Source: GCA-2686265 sp036010965
GTDB lineage: Bacteria; Planctomycetota; UBA1135; GCA-002686595
Direction of reading: 5' to 3'
Length of the DNA stretch: 64,000 nucleotides
Assembly (NCBI GenBank): GCA_036010965.1
Contig: DASCMO010000105.1
Span: 62,001-126,000 of the forward strand
Below, piece after piece: positions 1 to 8,535 of the stretch. The notes beneath the pieces are model-generated. The model had not been told where the DNA came from. It worked only from the letters and a program-made list of their open reading frames with translations, and did not search any database. The first letter of the stretch is position 1. The number at the start of each line of letters is the position of its first letter. The position numbers and the translations under genes were made by a program.

Positions 1-657
1 CAGCCCGAGGCCCTGGCTGTCCTGGAGGGCATCGTCCGCGAGCGCCGAGGCCGTCTGGTGCGGGTCAACGCGCAAGGGAGCTTCGCCCAGCGCAACCGCG
101 CGGTCGCGGCGACGGTGCTCGACGAGTTGGGCGCCGGGGGAGACCGCACCGCCGCCGGCGAGCCGCTGAGCGGCGCCCTGCTCGATGACGACGCCTGCCG
201 GGCGGCCCGCTTGCCCGCCCGCGCCGAGCGGTTCCTCCTGGAGGGGCGAGCCGTCGTGCTCGATGCGGCCCACGTGGCCTCCAGCGTGGAGGGCCTGCTG
301 GACGAGCTGGAGGGAGATGAGGCGCTCGGAGGGCGGCCGCAAGTGGTGCTCGCCCTGGGGCGTGACAAGGACTCCGGGGCGGTCCTAAAGGCTCTCCGCG
401 GGCGTGTCGATAGGTGCTTTGTGACCAGCACGAGCTGTGGACCGCTCCTCGCGGCCTGTGAGCTCACCGCTGCCGCCGCAGCGGCCGGGCTCGACGCCGA
501 GGCCTGTGACCTCCCGCGTCAGGCATTGGACAGGGCTCGAGCGGCGATCGGCGACCAGGGCTGGATCCTCGTGATCGGTTCCTTCTACCTCGCCGGCGAG
601 CTGCGCGGCCTCCTGTCAGGCCAGTGCTCGCAACCAGACCCGCCCTCCCCATGTTGA
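1..657 (+). CDS. folC: Dihydrofolate/folylpolyglutamate synthase, C-terminal part (5' truncated by window edge)
   Basis: The frame is open from base 1, so only the last 218 residues are seen. They match the C-terminal Rossmann-like domain of FolC, which ligates glutamate to (dihydro)folate: a 'VVLDAAHV' segment stands where the family has LDGAHN, followed by 'ALGRDKD' (family: ..G..DKD), a 'CFVTST' strand and a terminal 'ILVIGSFYLAGELR' (family: VLVTGSLYLVGEVR). The ATP P-loop of the N-terminal domain would lie upstream, outside the window. The stop overlaps the start of the next gene (ATGTTGA). The Asn of the DGAHN motif is replaced by Val, which is mildly unusual. Confidence 0.82.
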   Translation, partial: QPEALAVLEGIVRERRGRLVRVNAQGSFAQRNRAVAATVLDELGAGGDRTAAGEPLSGALLDDDACRAARLPARAERFLLEGRAVVLDAAHVASSVEGLLDELEGDEALGGRPQVVLALGRDKDSGAVLKALRGRVDRCFVTSTSCGPLLAACELTAAAAAAGLDAEACDLPRQALDRARAAIGDQGWILVIGSFYLAGELRGLLSGQCSQPDPPSPC

Positions 658-1154
658 CCATCGTCTCGGACCTCTTGCTCACAGATTGCTTTCTCATCAA
701 GGGCAATGTTGAGAACAAGTACACCCGTCTCAGCCATGTCCTCGACGAGAGTCGGCGGTACTTTCTCAAGATCCGTGACGCCACGCTGATCGACCTCAAG
801 ACCTGCGAGCGCGTCGAGACTCCCCTGTTGCACGTCAACCTGGACGAGATCCTTCTGGCGCACGAGTTCCTCGATGAAGGCGGCGACCAGCACGCGCGCC
901 TCCTGGCCAGCGAGACGGAGCTGCACCGTGTTCGGGCCTTCTATACGGGGAAGCTCAACCTCGAGATTGCCGGCATGCTGAGGCCGGGATCCTACGAAGC
1001 GGACGATCGGCTCTCGCGCCGCTTCTTCATCCTGCGCTCCCCCAAGGTGCGCGGATTCGACGATCACGGTGACGACGACCTCAAGGTCCTTACAGACCTG
1101 TCCTACGTGATCGTGAACAAGCTGCGGCTGTCGTACGTCTACGACTTCAACTAG
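651..1154 (+). CDS. Conserved-looking hypothetical protein, about 167 residues, coupled to folC
   Basis: I do not recognise this family. I chose ATG 651, which overlaps the folC stop in the string ATGTTGA and suggests translational coupling; GTG 624 is an in-frame alternative. The protein starts 'MLTIVSDLLLTDC', has no signal peptide or membrane segment, and alternates short hydrophobic strands with charged segments, including 'DATLIDLKTCERVETPLLHVN', as in a small beta-rich cytoplasmic domain. It ends 'LRLSYVYDFN'. There are no catalytic motifs I can name. Codon use matches its neighbours, so the gene is probably real. Confidence 0.6.
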   Translation: MLTIVSDLLLTDCFLIKGNVENKYTRLSHVLDESRRYFLKIRDATLIDLKTCERVETPLLHVNLDEILLAHEFLDEGGDQHARLLASETELHRVRAFYTGKLNLEIAGMLRPGSYEADDRLSRRFFILRSPKVRGFDDHGDDDLKVLTDLSYVIVNKLRLSYVYDFN

Positions 1155-1190
1155 CCCCAGCCCTCTCACCGCTGGCGAGTGGCGCGCGCT

Positions 1191-1682
1191 ATGATGGCGG
1201 TCGTGAACGGCGGAGAGGGGAGGGACTGGACCGCCGACGCCGCGCGGGCGCCGACGGGGAGACGAGGGAGTCCGCACTGGATCCTCCTCTGCTGTTCGAT
1301 CCTCTCGATCATCGCCATGGTGGCGCTCGCCACCCTGACCGAGCCGGACGAGCGCGGTTACGGGACCCACGAACAGCTGGGGATGCTGCCCTGCCGGGCC
1401 ATGGACTGGTTCGGCGTGCCCTGCCCTGGGTGCGGCGTGACGACCTCGGTGGCCCTGGCCATCCAGGGCCGACCGCTCGCATCCCTCGCCAACCAGCCCT
1501 TCGGCTTCCTCGCGGCCCTCGCCCTGCCCGCCTTCTTCCTATGGGCCCTCCTCGCCCATCTGCGCGGCCGGGATCTCTACAGGGACCTCTCATCAAGGCG
1601 CGCGCGGCCTGTGATCGGCGCGGGCGTGGCAGCCCTGCTCGCCGCCTGGGTCTACAAGATCTGGCTCGTCCTGTCCGGCTGA
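1191..1682 (+). CDS. DUF2752 family membrane protein
   Basis: The protein has a short polar N-terminus and three hydrophobic segments. Between the first and second lies the DUF2752 signature 'GVPCPGCGVTTSVALA' (family: F..PCPGCG.T.). The two cysteines look like a metal or redox site in a membrane setting, but the function of the family is unknown. ATG 1191 is preferred; an in-frame GTG at 1179 would add four residues. The gene converges on rsgA, whose stop lies only 1 bp beyond its own stop. Confidence 0.75.
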   Translation: MMAVVNGGEGRDWTADAARAPTGRRGSPHWILLCCSILSIIAMVALATLTEPDERGYGTHEQLGMLPCRAMDWFGVPCPGCGVTTSVALAIQGRPLASLANQPFGFLAALALPAFFLWALLAHLRGRDLYRDLSSRRARPVIGAGVAALLAAWVYKIWLVLSG

Positions 1683-1683
1683 G

Positions 1684-2640
1684 TCACTCGTCGGGATCGC
1701 CCTCGACGACCTCGTCGTCGAGCACCACGTCGGGGATCGCCTCGAGCAAGAGTTCGAGGTAGCTCGCGTAGCGCGTCGGCGCGACCTCTCCCGATTCGAG
1801 CGCGTCGAGTACAGCGCAATTGGGCTCGTGATCGTGTGTGCAGTTGGGAAAGCGGCAGCGATCCTCGTGACGCGCGAACTCGGGGAAGAGGCCCTTCAGT
1901 TCGCTGTGGTGTACGCGGTGGATGCGAAAGACGCGGATCCCCGGCGTGTCGATGACCTGGGCTCCGAAATCGAGGTGCATCAGTCGTGAGAAGGTGGTCG
2001 TGTGCTTCCCCGCGTCCCAGTACTTGCTGACCTTGCGGACCTTGAGGTTCAGGCCGGGCTGCAAGGCGTTCAGCAAGGTGGACTTGCCGACGCCGGAGGC
2101 TCCGTACATCACTGAGACCTTCCCCTTCAGGTTCTCGCGGAGAGCGTCGACACCGCTCCCGTCGGTCGCGCAGGTCTCGAGCACATCGACGGGGACCTGC
2201 TCGTAGGTCGAGCGAATCCTCGCCCGCTCGTCGGGGTCGGCGAGATCGGTCTTGTTCAGGATCAGCGTCGTGGGGATCCCCTGCCACTCACATGCCGCGA
2301 GGATTCGATCGGTGCGGACGCTCGAGAAGCGTGGCTTTGCGAGGGAAGCGATCACGAACAGCCGATCGACATTGGCCACCAGGATCTGCTCCCGGGGGTC
2401 GTGGGAAGAGGCCGTGCGACCGAGGTAGTTCTCGCGCTCAAACACCTCGAGAAGGCTGACGGGGTCGCCCTCCATGTCGAGCTGCACCCAGTCGCCGACG
2501 GCCACGGGGTTCTTCGTCTGTGCGTCGAGCTTGTCGAACAGTGCTCCGCGGGGAGCCGCCAGGAAGACGCCGTCTCCCGTCTCGACGTGGCAGACCTTGG
2601 CATCCACTCGAACGACGCGACCCTTCACCAAGCGACTCAT
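1684..2640 (-). CDS. rsgA: Small ribosomal subunit biogenesis GTPase RsgA
   Basis: RsgA (YjeQ/EngC) is a circularly permuted GTPase that checks late maturation of the 30S subunit. The order of motifs shows the permutation: an N-terminal OB-fold (about 1-75), then G4 'NKTD' (129-132), G1 P-loop 'GASGVGKST' (180-188) and G3 'DTPG' (231-234). A C-terminal zinc site follows (Cys262, Cys267, His269, Cys275 in 'CRFPNCTHDHEPNC'). The length of 318 aa is normal and the tail is acidic. It is divergent from the SpoU-type methyltransferase across 27 bp, so both promoters must fit in, or overlap, that gap. Confidence 0.95.
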   Translation of the reverse strand: MSRLVKGRVVRVDAKVCHVETGDGVFLAAPRGALFDKLDAQTKNPVAVGDWVQLDMEGDPVSLLEVFERENYLGRTASSHDPREQILVANVDRLFVIASLAKPRFSSVRTDRILAACEWQGIPTTLILNKTDLADPDERARIRSTYEQVPVDVLETCATDGSGVDALRENLKGKVSVMYGASGVGKSTLLNALQPGLNLKVRKVSKYWDAGKHTTTFSRLMHLDFGAQVIDTPGIRVFRIHRVHHSELKGLFPEFARHEDRCRFPNCTHDHEPNCAVLDALESGEVAPTRYASYLELLLEAIPDVVLDDEVVEGDPDE

Positions 2641-2667
2641 GCGCGTGCGATGCTATAACAGCGGCGG

Positions 2668-3456
2668 ATGAGCGCCACGATCCGTTCACGCTCGAATGCG
2701 CTGCTGCGGCGCGTGGGCGCAGTTCAGGCGGGGAAAGACGCCGGCGTGCTCGTGCTCGAAGGGGAGCGTCTGATCGAGGACGCCCTGCGAGCGGGCCTCG
2801 CACTGGAGGTCGTGCTCGTCGCAGAACCCCTGGTCGAGCACGCCGCCCGCTGGAGCGAGCGCGCGCCGGTTCGTCCAGTCGAAGCTGGCCTGCTCGAGCG
2901 AGTGAGCCGCCTCGAGACACCCCCGGGCATGATCGCCCTCTGCCCGTGCCCGGATCCACCTGCACTTGAGGCGCTCGAGGCCGGACCGCGGGCTCTGGTG
3001 CTCGTAGTTGCCGGGGTCTCGGATCCCGGCAACCTGGGCGCCATGGCGCGTTCGGCAGAGGCCGCTGGCGCGGACGCGCTGATCGTGACCCAGTGCAGTG
3101 CGAGCCCCTGGGGATCGAAGGCGTTGCGGGGTTCGATGGGGAGCCTGCTGCGGCTTCCCTGCCTCCACGGCGCCGCCGCGGCGGAAGTCGCGACACTCCT
3201 CTCCGCTCGGGGCTTTCGCCAGGTGCGCGCCGCCACACGCGGAGGAGTGGACCTTCAGGCGATGGACTGGAACGGCCCCGTGGCGCTCTGGATCGGCTCG
3301 GAGACCGGCGCCCTCCCCGAGGGCACCCGAGCGTTCGAGGGCGTGACCATCGCCACGGCTACGGGCGTCGAGTCCCTCAACGTGACCGTGGCTGCGTCGC
3401 TGCTGCTCTTCGCGACCGGTCGCGTCGCCGCAGGGAAGGCGGGCGACGATGGGTGA
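2668..3456 (+). CDS. TrmH/SpoU-family RNA 2'-O-methyltransferase
   Basis: SAM-dependent SPOUT (trefoil-knot) methyltransferase acting on rRNA or tRNA ribose. All three SpoU motifs are visible: motif 1 'DPGNLGAMAR' (119-128), motif 2 'IGSETGALP' (209-217) and motif 3 'ESLNVTVAAS' (235-244). The N-terminal 100 residues form the usual L30e-like substrate-binding part. The exact target nucleotide cannot be read from the sequence. It overlaps rarA by 8 bp, so the two are co-transcribed. Confidence 0.9.
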   Translation: MSATIRSRSNALLRRVGAVQAGKDAGVLVLEGERLIEDALRAGLALEVVLVAEPLVEHAARWSERAPVRPVEAGLLERVSRLETPPGMIALCPCPDPPALEALEAGPRALVLVVAGVSDPGNLGAMARSAEAAGADALIVTQCSASPWGSKALRGSMGSLLRLPCLHGAAAAEVATLLSARGFRQVRAATRGGVDLQAMDWNGPVALWIGSETGALPEGTRAFEGVTIATATGVESLNVTVAASLLLFATGRVAAGKAGDDG

Positions 3457-4750
3457 GGAGACGCTCTTCGGGTCGCTCGAGGGGCCCGACCGACGCCCGC
3501 TCGAGGCGGCGCCGGCGGACGCGCCCCTCGCGGACCGCATGCGGCCGCAGACCCTCGAGGAGTTCGCGGGCCAGGAGGCCATCGTCGGTGAGGGAAAGGT
3601 CCTGGGCCACGCCCTCACGGGTGATCTGATCCAGAGCCTGATCCTGTGGGGACCGCCCGGCAGCGGCAAGACCACCCTCGCGCGCCTGATCGCGGAGGCG
3701 AGCGGGATGCGCTTCGTCCCTTTCTCGGCGGTGCTCTCGGGCGTCAAGGAGATCCGCAGGGTGATGGCCGAGGCCGAGAGGGAGCGCCGTGCGTGCGAGC
3801 GCCGAACCCTGCTCTTCGTGGACGAGATCCACCGCTTCAACAAGGCCCAACAGGACGCCTTTCTGCCCTATGTCGAGCGCGGCGACATCCTTCTGATCGG
3901 CGCCACGACCGAGAACCCCTCCTTCGAGGTCAACGGCGCGCTCCTCTCCCGCGTGCGCGTGCTGGCCCTCGAACCGCTCGCAGTCGCCGAGGTGGTCACC
4001 CTCTTGCAGCGCGCGCTCGCAGACGACGCTCGCGGCCTCGGGGGCGTGTGGACGGCCACAGACGACATCCTCTCCGCCATCGCCCACGCCACCGACGGAG
4101 ACGCGCGCCGCGCCCTGACAGCCCTGGAGACGGCGGCGGCCCTACGCCCCGGAGGCGGTGAGATCGACCGCGCCCTGGCCGAAGAGGCCCTGCAGCGCAA
4201 GGTCCTGCACCACGACAAGAACGGCGAGGAGCACTACAACCTGATCTCGGCCTTGCACAAGAGCGTTCGCAACTCCGACGAGAACGCGACGCTCTATTGG
4301 ATCGCGCGCCTGATGGAAGCGGGAGAGGACGGCAACTACCTGGGCCGTCGCCTGATCCGTATGGCGAGCGAGGACATCGGTCTCGCGGACCCCTTCGCCC
4401 TGCGCATCGCTCTCGACGCCGCGGAGTCGTTCCACCGCCTCGGTTACCCCGAGGGAAAGCTCGCCCTGGCCCAGGCGGCCGTCTACCTCGCACGCGCGTG
4501 CAAGTCGAACGGTGTCTACGTGGCCCTGGCTCGTGCGGAGCAGGACGTGCGGGAGACGGCCGCGGAGCCGGTGCCCAAGCACCTGCGCAACGCCGTCACG
4601 ACCCTGATGCGCGAGGCGGGCTACGGCGAGGGCTACCGCTACACCCACGACGATCCGGAGGCGGCGAGAGAGATGACCTGCCTGCCGCCCTCCCTGGAGG
4701 GACGGCGCTACTTTGCGCCAGAGGGCGGGGGGCGTACGGAGGGCCGCTGA
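3449..4750 (+). CDS. rarA: Replication-associated recombination protein A (AAA+ ATPase)
   Basis: RarA/MgsA is a tetrameric AAA+ ATPase related to the clamp loader; it acts at stalled forks. Visible motifs are 'LADRMRPQTLEEFAGQ' near the N-terminus, Walker A 'GPPGSGKTT' (68-76), Walker B 'DEIHRF' (125-130) and sensor 1 'ATTENPSF' (152-159). The C-terminal tetramerisation domain is recognisable from 'EDIGLADPFAL' and 'HLRNA'. At 433 aa it has the family's usual length. It starts inside the last codons of the upstream methyltransferase gene. Confidence 0.95.
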   Translation: MGEETLFGSLEGPDRRPLEAAPADAPLADRMRPQTLEEFAGQEAIVGEGKVLGHALTGDLIQSLILWGPPGSGKTTLARLIAEASGMRFVPFSAVLSGVKEIRRVMAEAERERRACERRTLLFVDEIHRFNKAQQDAFLPYVERGDILLIGATTENPSFEVNGALLSRVRVLALEPLAVAEVVTLLQRALADDARGLGGVWTATDDILSAIAHATDGDARRALTALETAAALRPGGGEIDRALAEEALQRKVLHHDKNGEEHYNLISALHKSVRNSDENATLYWIARLMEAGEDGNYLGRRLIRMASEDIGLADPFALRIALDAAESFHRLGYPEGKLALAQAAVYLARACKSNGVYVALARAEQDVRETAAEPVPKHLRNAVTTLMREAGYGEGYRYTHDDPEAAREMTCLPPSLEGRRYFAPEGGGRTEGR

Positions 4751-4774
4751 GTTCGCGGGCGGGAGCACGCAAGA

Positions 4775-7036
4775 TCAGCGTGCGGTGGCCTCGATGAGCT
4801 TCTCTGCCAGCGCGCTCTCACGCCGGCTCTGGTCGGTGTTCTGGATGGCGAGCTCGAGGGCGCGGCGCGAGCCGACCAGCACGACGAGCTTGCGGGCGCG
4901 GGTGATCGCTGTGTAGAGCAGGTTGCGCTGCAACATCATGAAGTGCTGCGTCACCAGGGGCAGCACGACGCCATCGAACTCGCCGCCTTGCGAGCGGTGA
5001 ACGGTGATCGCAAAGGCGGGCCGCAGATCCGAGAGTTCGCCGGCTGCGTAGACGACCTCGCGGTCGGGGTAGGCGACGACCACTTCCAGTCCGTTGGTCG
5101 AGTCGATGCGCGTGATGCGTCCCATGTCGCCGTTGAAGACGTTCTTCTCGTAGTCGTTGCGCGTGTGGATGACGCGATCGCCAGTGCGCCACAGCCGCGA
5201 TCCGCGCTGCACTTCCCGGCCACCTGTCCCCAAGGCCTCGCGCAGCCGCTCGTTAAGCGCGTCGACCCCGCATGGTCCGCGGTACATCGGTGCGATCACC
5301 TGCACGTCCGTCTCCCACGCCAGGCCGAAGGTCTGTGGGATGCGCTCGGTGACCACCTCGACCACGCGCTCAGCGCAGGCCTCGGGTTGCTCGGCGGCGA
5401 AGAAGTAGAAGTCCGAGTCGGTGTCGCCGCGTTCGGGGAAGGAGGGTGTCTCGCCGCGCAGCACGCAGTGGGCGTTCTCCACGATCCGGCTGCCCTCCAC
5501 CTGGCGAAAGATGCGCGTCAGGCGGTGCACCGCGACGCGCTCGGAAGTGAGCAGATCGCTCAGGACATTGCCTGGTCCGACCGAGGGGAGCTGGTCGGGG
5601 TCGCCGACGAGGATCAGGCGCGTGGGGGGCTGGACGGCCTTCAGGAGGTGGTGCGCGAGCACGACATCGAGCATCGAGATCTCGTCGACGATGATCAGGT
5701 CCGCCTCGAGCGGGTTCTCGGCGTCGTGCTCGAAGCCGCCGCCTGGCTCGAAGCCCAGAGCGCGGTGGATTGTGCTCGCCTCGCGTCCGGTCGCCTCGGC
5801 CAGGCGCTTGGCGGCGCGGCCGGTGGGCGAAGCCAGCAGCACCTCGGCGCTCGCGCGCTCGGCGAGCTGCACGATGAGCCGGATGATGGTCGTCTTGCCG
5901 ACTCCCGGTCCGCCAGTCAGGAGAGCGACGGGTGCGGCCAGGAGTCCCAGGATGGCGCTGCGTTGATCGGCGTGGAGGTCCAGACCCGCGGCGCTCTCGG
6001 CCTGCGCGAGGTCTCCCTCGGCGGCCAGAGGGCGCGCGGGGCCGGCGGCGAGCAACTGGGCGATGTTGCGGGCCAGGGTGCTCTCGCAGTGGGCGAGATG
6101 GGGGAGGTAGATGTGCTCGTCTCCGTCGGCGGTGGCCCGCGCCACCACCTCGCCGCTCTCGCCCATGGCCGCGAGCGTCTCCTCGACCACCGTTTGCTGC
6201 GCGCCCTCTTCCAGCAACTTGAGCGCGCTCTCCAGCAAGCGCTCGCGCGGCAGGAGGGTGTGGCCGTCGTTGTGGCCGGCGCGCAGGACGTGCAGCAATC
6301 CGGCGCGCGCTCGGCGCGGGTCCGCGGCCTCGATGCCGAGTTCGCGTGCCACCCGGTCCGCCGTGGCGAAGCCGAAACCCGCGATCTCATCGGCCAAGGA
6401 GAAGGGATCGGCCCGGACCCGCGCCTCGCAGTCGGCTCCGAGGGTCGTGACCACCGTCGCCGCTTGCCAGGGGCCCAGGCCGAGCCCGCGCAGGAAGGCG
6501 TGGGCCTTGTGGGCTCCTAGCTCGACGCGCACCCTCTCGACGAGGTCCGCAGCGACCTTGGGGCGCAGTCCGCGGACATCGTCGAGGGAGGAGGGGTCTT
6601 CACGGATGCTCTCCAGGGCGTCGGCCCCCAGGTGGTCGACGATGCGCCGGGCCAGGGTCTCGCCGATGCCCTTGAAGGCCGTGGAGGCGAGGTAGCGGAC
6701 GAGCCCGCCCGCGTCGGTGGGCGGCAGGGGTTCCAGGCTCGCGAAGGCGAACTGCCGTCCGTGGGCCGCGTGGGTCTGCCAACTCCCGGTCAGCCGGACG
6801 CGCTGGCCCTCGTGGGGCGTGGGGGCTCGTCCGACGGCCGTCACACGCTCCGCGCGGAACATGCCGGGATCGCCGGGGTCGTCGTAACCTCTTTCCGGAG
6901 AGATTCTTAGGACTGTGTACAGCGTCTCCGAAGAGACGAACGTGATGCGCTCCACGCTCCCCACGAGGGTGGCGGTGGCTTCCGGCTCCCCTGTGGGCCC
7001 CGGGCCCTGTCGCGTGCTTTCCTGTTCACCCTCCAC
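4775..7036 (-). CDS. recD2: RecD2-type SF1B DNA helicase
   Basis: 5'-3' DNA helicase of the RecD2 family, which works without RecBC. Residues 25-105 form the N-terminal OB-like domain and about 115-235 are helix-hairpin-helix repeats ('FKGIGETLARRIV'). Walker A is 'GGPGVGKTT' (375-383) and Walker B is 'DEIS' (451-454). Downstream are 'VGDPDQLPSVGPGN' and a C-terminal 'AFAITVHRSQGGEFDGVVLPL', typical of UvrD_C_2. At 753 aa it is full length. The start is GTG. The long N-terminal extension separates it from the RecD subunit of RecBCD. Confidence 0.93.
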   Translation of the reverse strand: MEGEQESTRQGPGPTGEPEATATLVGSVERITFVSSETLYTVLRISPERGYDDPGDPGMFRAERVTAVGRAPTPHEGQRVRLTGSWQTHAAHGRQFAFASLEPLPPTDAGGLVRYLASTAFKGIGETLARRIVDHLGADALESIREDPSSLDDVRGLRPKVAADLVERVRVELGAHKAHAFLRGLGLGPWQAATVVTTLGADCEARVRADPFSLADEIAGFGFATADRVARELGIEAADPRRARAGLLHVLRAGHNDGHTLLPRERLLESALKLLEEGAQQTVVEETLAAMGESGEVVARATADGDEHIYLPHLAHCESTLARNIAQLLAAGPARPLAAEGDLAQAESAAGLDLHADQRSAILGLLAAPVALLTGGPGVGKTTIIRLIVQLAERASAEVLLASPTGRAAKRLAEATGREASTIHRALGFEPGGGFEHDAENPLEADLIIVDEISMLDVVLAHHLLKAVQPPTRLILVGDPDQLPSVGPGNVLSDLLTSERVAVHRLTRIFRQVEGSRIVENAHCVLRGETPSFPERGDTDSDFYFFAAEQPEACAERVVEVVTERIPQTFGLAWETDVQVIAPMYRGPCGVDALNERLREALGTGGREVQRGSRLWRTGDRVIHTRNDYEKNVFNGDMGRITRIDSTNGLEVVVAYPDREVVYAAGELSDLRPAFAITVHRSQGGEFDGVVLPLVTQHFMMLQRNLLYTAITRARKLVVLVGSRRALELAIQNTDQSRRESALAEKLIEATAR

Positions 7037-7200
7037 CCAGGGAGCATCGCACCGCCCCGGCGCGTTTTCCAGCCGGGCCTTTGCACCGCCGGGCGAGGGC
7101 GATATCCTCTTGCCCCCTTTCGCGAGTAATGAGCCCGCGATTCCCCTCGACGGTTAGCGGCGCTTCGCCGCAGCCGGTCCAGCATAGCCCTTCGGAGAGC

Positions 7201-7434
7201 ATGATCCGGGTCCAGGTACGTTCGAACGAATCCCTTGAGTCCGCGCTGCGGCGTTTCAAGCGTCAGTGCAACTACAGCGGGATCTTCCGCCTCGCCAAGT
7301 CCAATTCCTGGCACGAGAAGCGCTCCGACAAGCGGCGCCGCGAGCGCCGCGAGCGGCTGCGCACGATCCTCAAGGCCGCGCGTCGCAACGACCCCAACTT
7401 TCGCGGCGGCATTCGGCGCCGCCGGGCCCGCTAG
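7201..7434 (+). CDS. rpsU: Small ribosomal subunit protein bS21
   Basis: bS21 is a very basic 77-residue protein of the 30S platform, near the anti-Shine-Dalgarno end of 16S rRNA. The N-terminus 'MIRVQVRSNESLESALRRFKRQ' has the family's leading strand and first helix; the rest is Arg/Lys-rich. ATG 7201 is the only start that gives the normal length; the frame stays open upstream but non-conserved. It is divergent from recD2 across 164 bp, which probably holds both promoters. Confidence 0.92.
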   Translation: MIRVQVRSNESLESALRRFKRQCNYSGIFRLAKSNSWHEKRSDKRRRERRERLRTILKAARRNDPNFRGGIRRRRAR

Positions 7435-7458
7435 GGGTTCGCCGGGGGAGGCTCCGCC

Positions 7459-8523
7459 ATGGGCCTGTTTCCCTCTGATCGCGACCTGACGCGCCCGGCC
7501 GAGCGCGTCGAGCTACGTATTGATGCCAGCGCCGTGGGTGCGCGCATCGAGGGTTTCGAGGAGCGCCTCGACATGTTCCTCGCGCGCCGCCTGTCCTGGC
7601 GCTCGCGCTCGTCGGTGCAGCGGTTGATCAAGGAGGGCTGGGTCAGCGTCGACGCCAGCACCCCCGAGTCCCCCGACGGATCGGGATCTTTCCTTCGCGA
7701 GATTCGCCCGGGCCGCAGGCTTCGTCACGCCTCGCGCGTCGAGGTCCGGATCCCCCCCCCAGAGCGATTGCCCGCCGCCGAGAACACCGACGCCGCCCTC
7801 GATGTGCTCTGGGACGACGCCGTGTCGTTGGCTGTGGACAAGCCCGCCGGTCTGCCGGTGCACCCCAGCGGCCGGCACGTGAGCGACACCCTGATCCAGC
7901 GCGTGCACGCCCATCGTCGGGAGGAGATCGAAAAAACCGGTGTCGCGCCCCGCCTCTGCCATCGCCTCGACCGAGAAACGAGCGGGATCGTGCTCGTCGC
8001 GACAGACCTGCAAGCGCATCGCCAGATCTTGCGCCAGTTCGAGCGCCGCGAGGTGGAGAAGGAGTACCTTGCGATCGTCCACGGTGAGCTCGCCGAGGAG
8101 CGAGGATCGATCGACTATCCCCTCGGCCCGGCCCGCGCCAGCCACGTGGCGCTCAAGATCGCCGTCACGGCCGACGGCCTGCCCTGCAGGACTTCCTGGC
8201 GAGTGGAGCGACGGGGGCGCGACTGCACACTGCTCCGCTGTCAGCTGCACACCGGCCGTCAGCACCAGATTCGCGTCCATCTGGCGGCCATCGGACATCC
8301 CCTGGTGGGCGACAAGCTCTACGCCCACGATGAGGCGATCTTCCAGCGCGGCGTCGAGGGCTGTCTGAGCGATGAGGACCGCCGTCTGTTGATCCTTGAG
8401 CGGCACGCGCTCCACCACCACCGCCTCGTCTTCCGCTCCCCCGCGACCTCCGCCGGGCGCGTCGAGATCGAGAGCCCGCTTCCCGCAGACCTGGCGGCCT
8501 TCCTCGCCTCCCGCGGCGAGTAG
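7459..8523 (+). CDS. RluA-family 23S rRNA/tRNA pseudouridine synthase
   Basis: Converts uridine to pseudouridine in RNA. An S4 RNA-binding domain (about 35-100; 'RLDMFLARRL...SSVQRLIKEGWVSVD') precedes the catalytic domain with the RluA signature 'HRLDRETSG' (168-176), where Asp171 is the nucleophile. The later 'CQLHTGRQHQIRVHLAAIGHPLVGD' is the conserved uridine-binding segment. The 354 aa length and S4 domain resemble RluD or RluC; the target base cannot be decided here. It lies 24 bp after rpsU and is probably co-transcribed. Confidence 0.93.
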   Translation: MGLFPSDRDLTRPAERVELRIDASAVGARIEGFEERLDMFLARRLSWRSRSSVQRLIKEGWVSVDASTPESPDGSGSFLREIRPGRRLRHASRVEVRIPPPERLPAAENTDAALDVLWDDAVSLAVDKPAGLPVHPSGRHVSDTLIQRVHAHRREEIEKTGVAPRLCHRLDRETSGIVLVATDLQAHRQILRQFERREVEKEYLAIVHGELAEERGSIDYPLGPARASHVALKIAVTADGLPCRTSWRVERRGRDCTLLRCQLHTGRQHQIRVHLAAIGHPLVGDKLYAHDEAIFQRGVEGCLSDEDRRLLILERHALHHHRLVFRSPATSAGRVEIESPLPADLAAFLASRGE

Positions 8524-8535
8524 CCGTCTGCACCC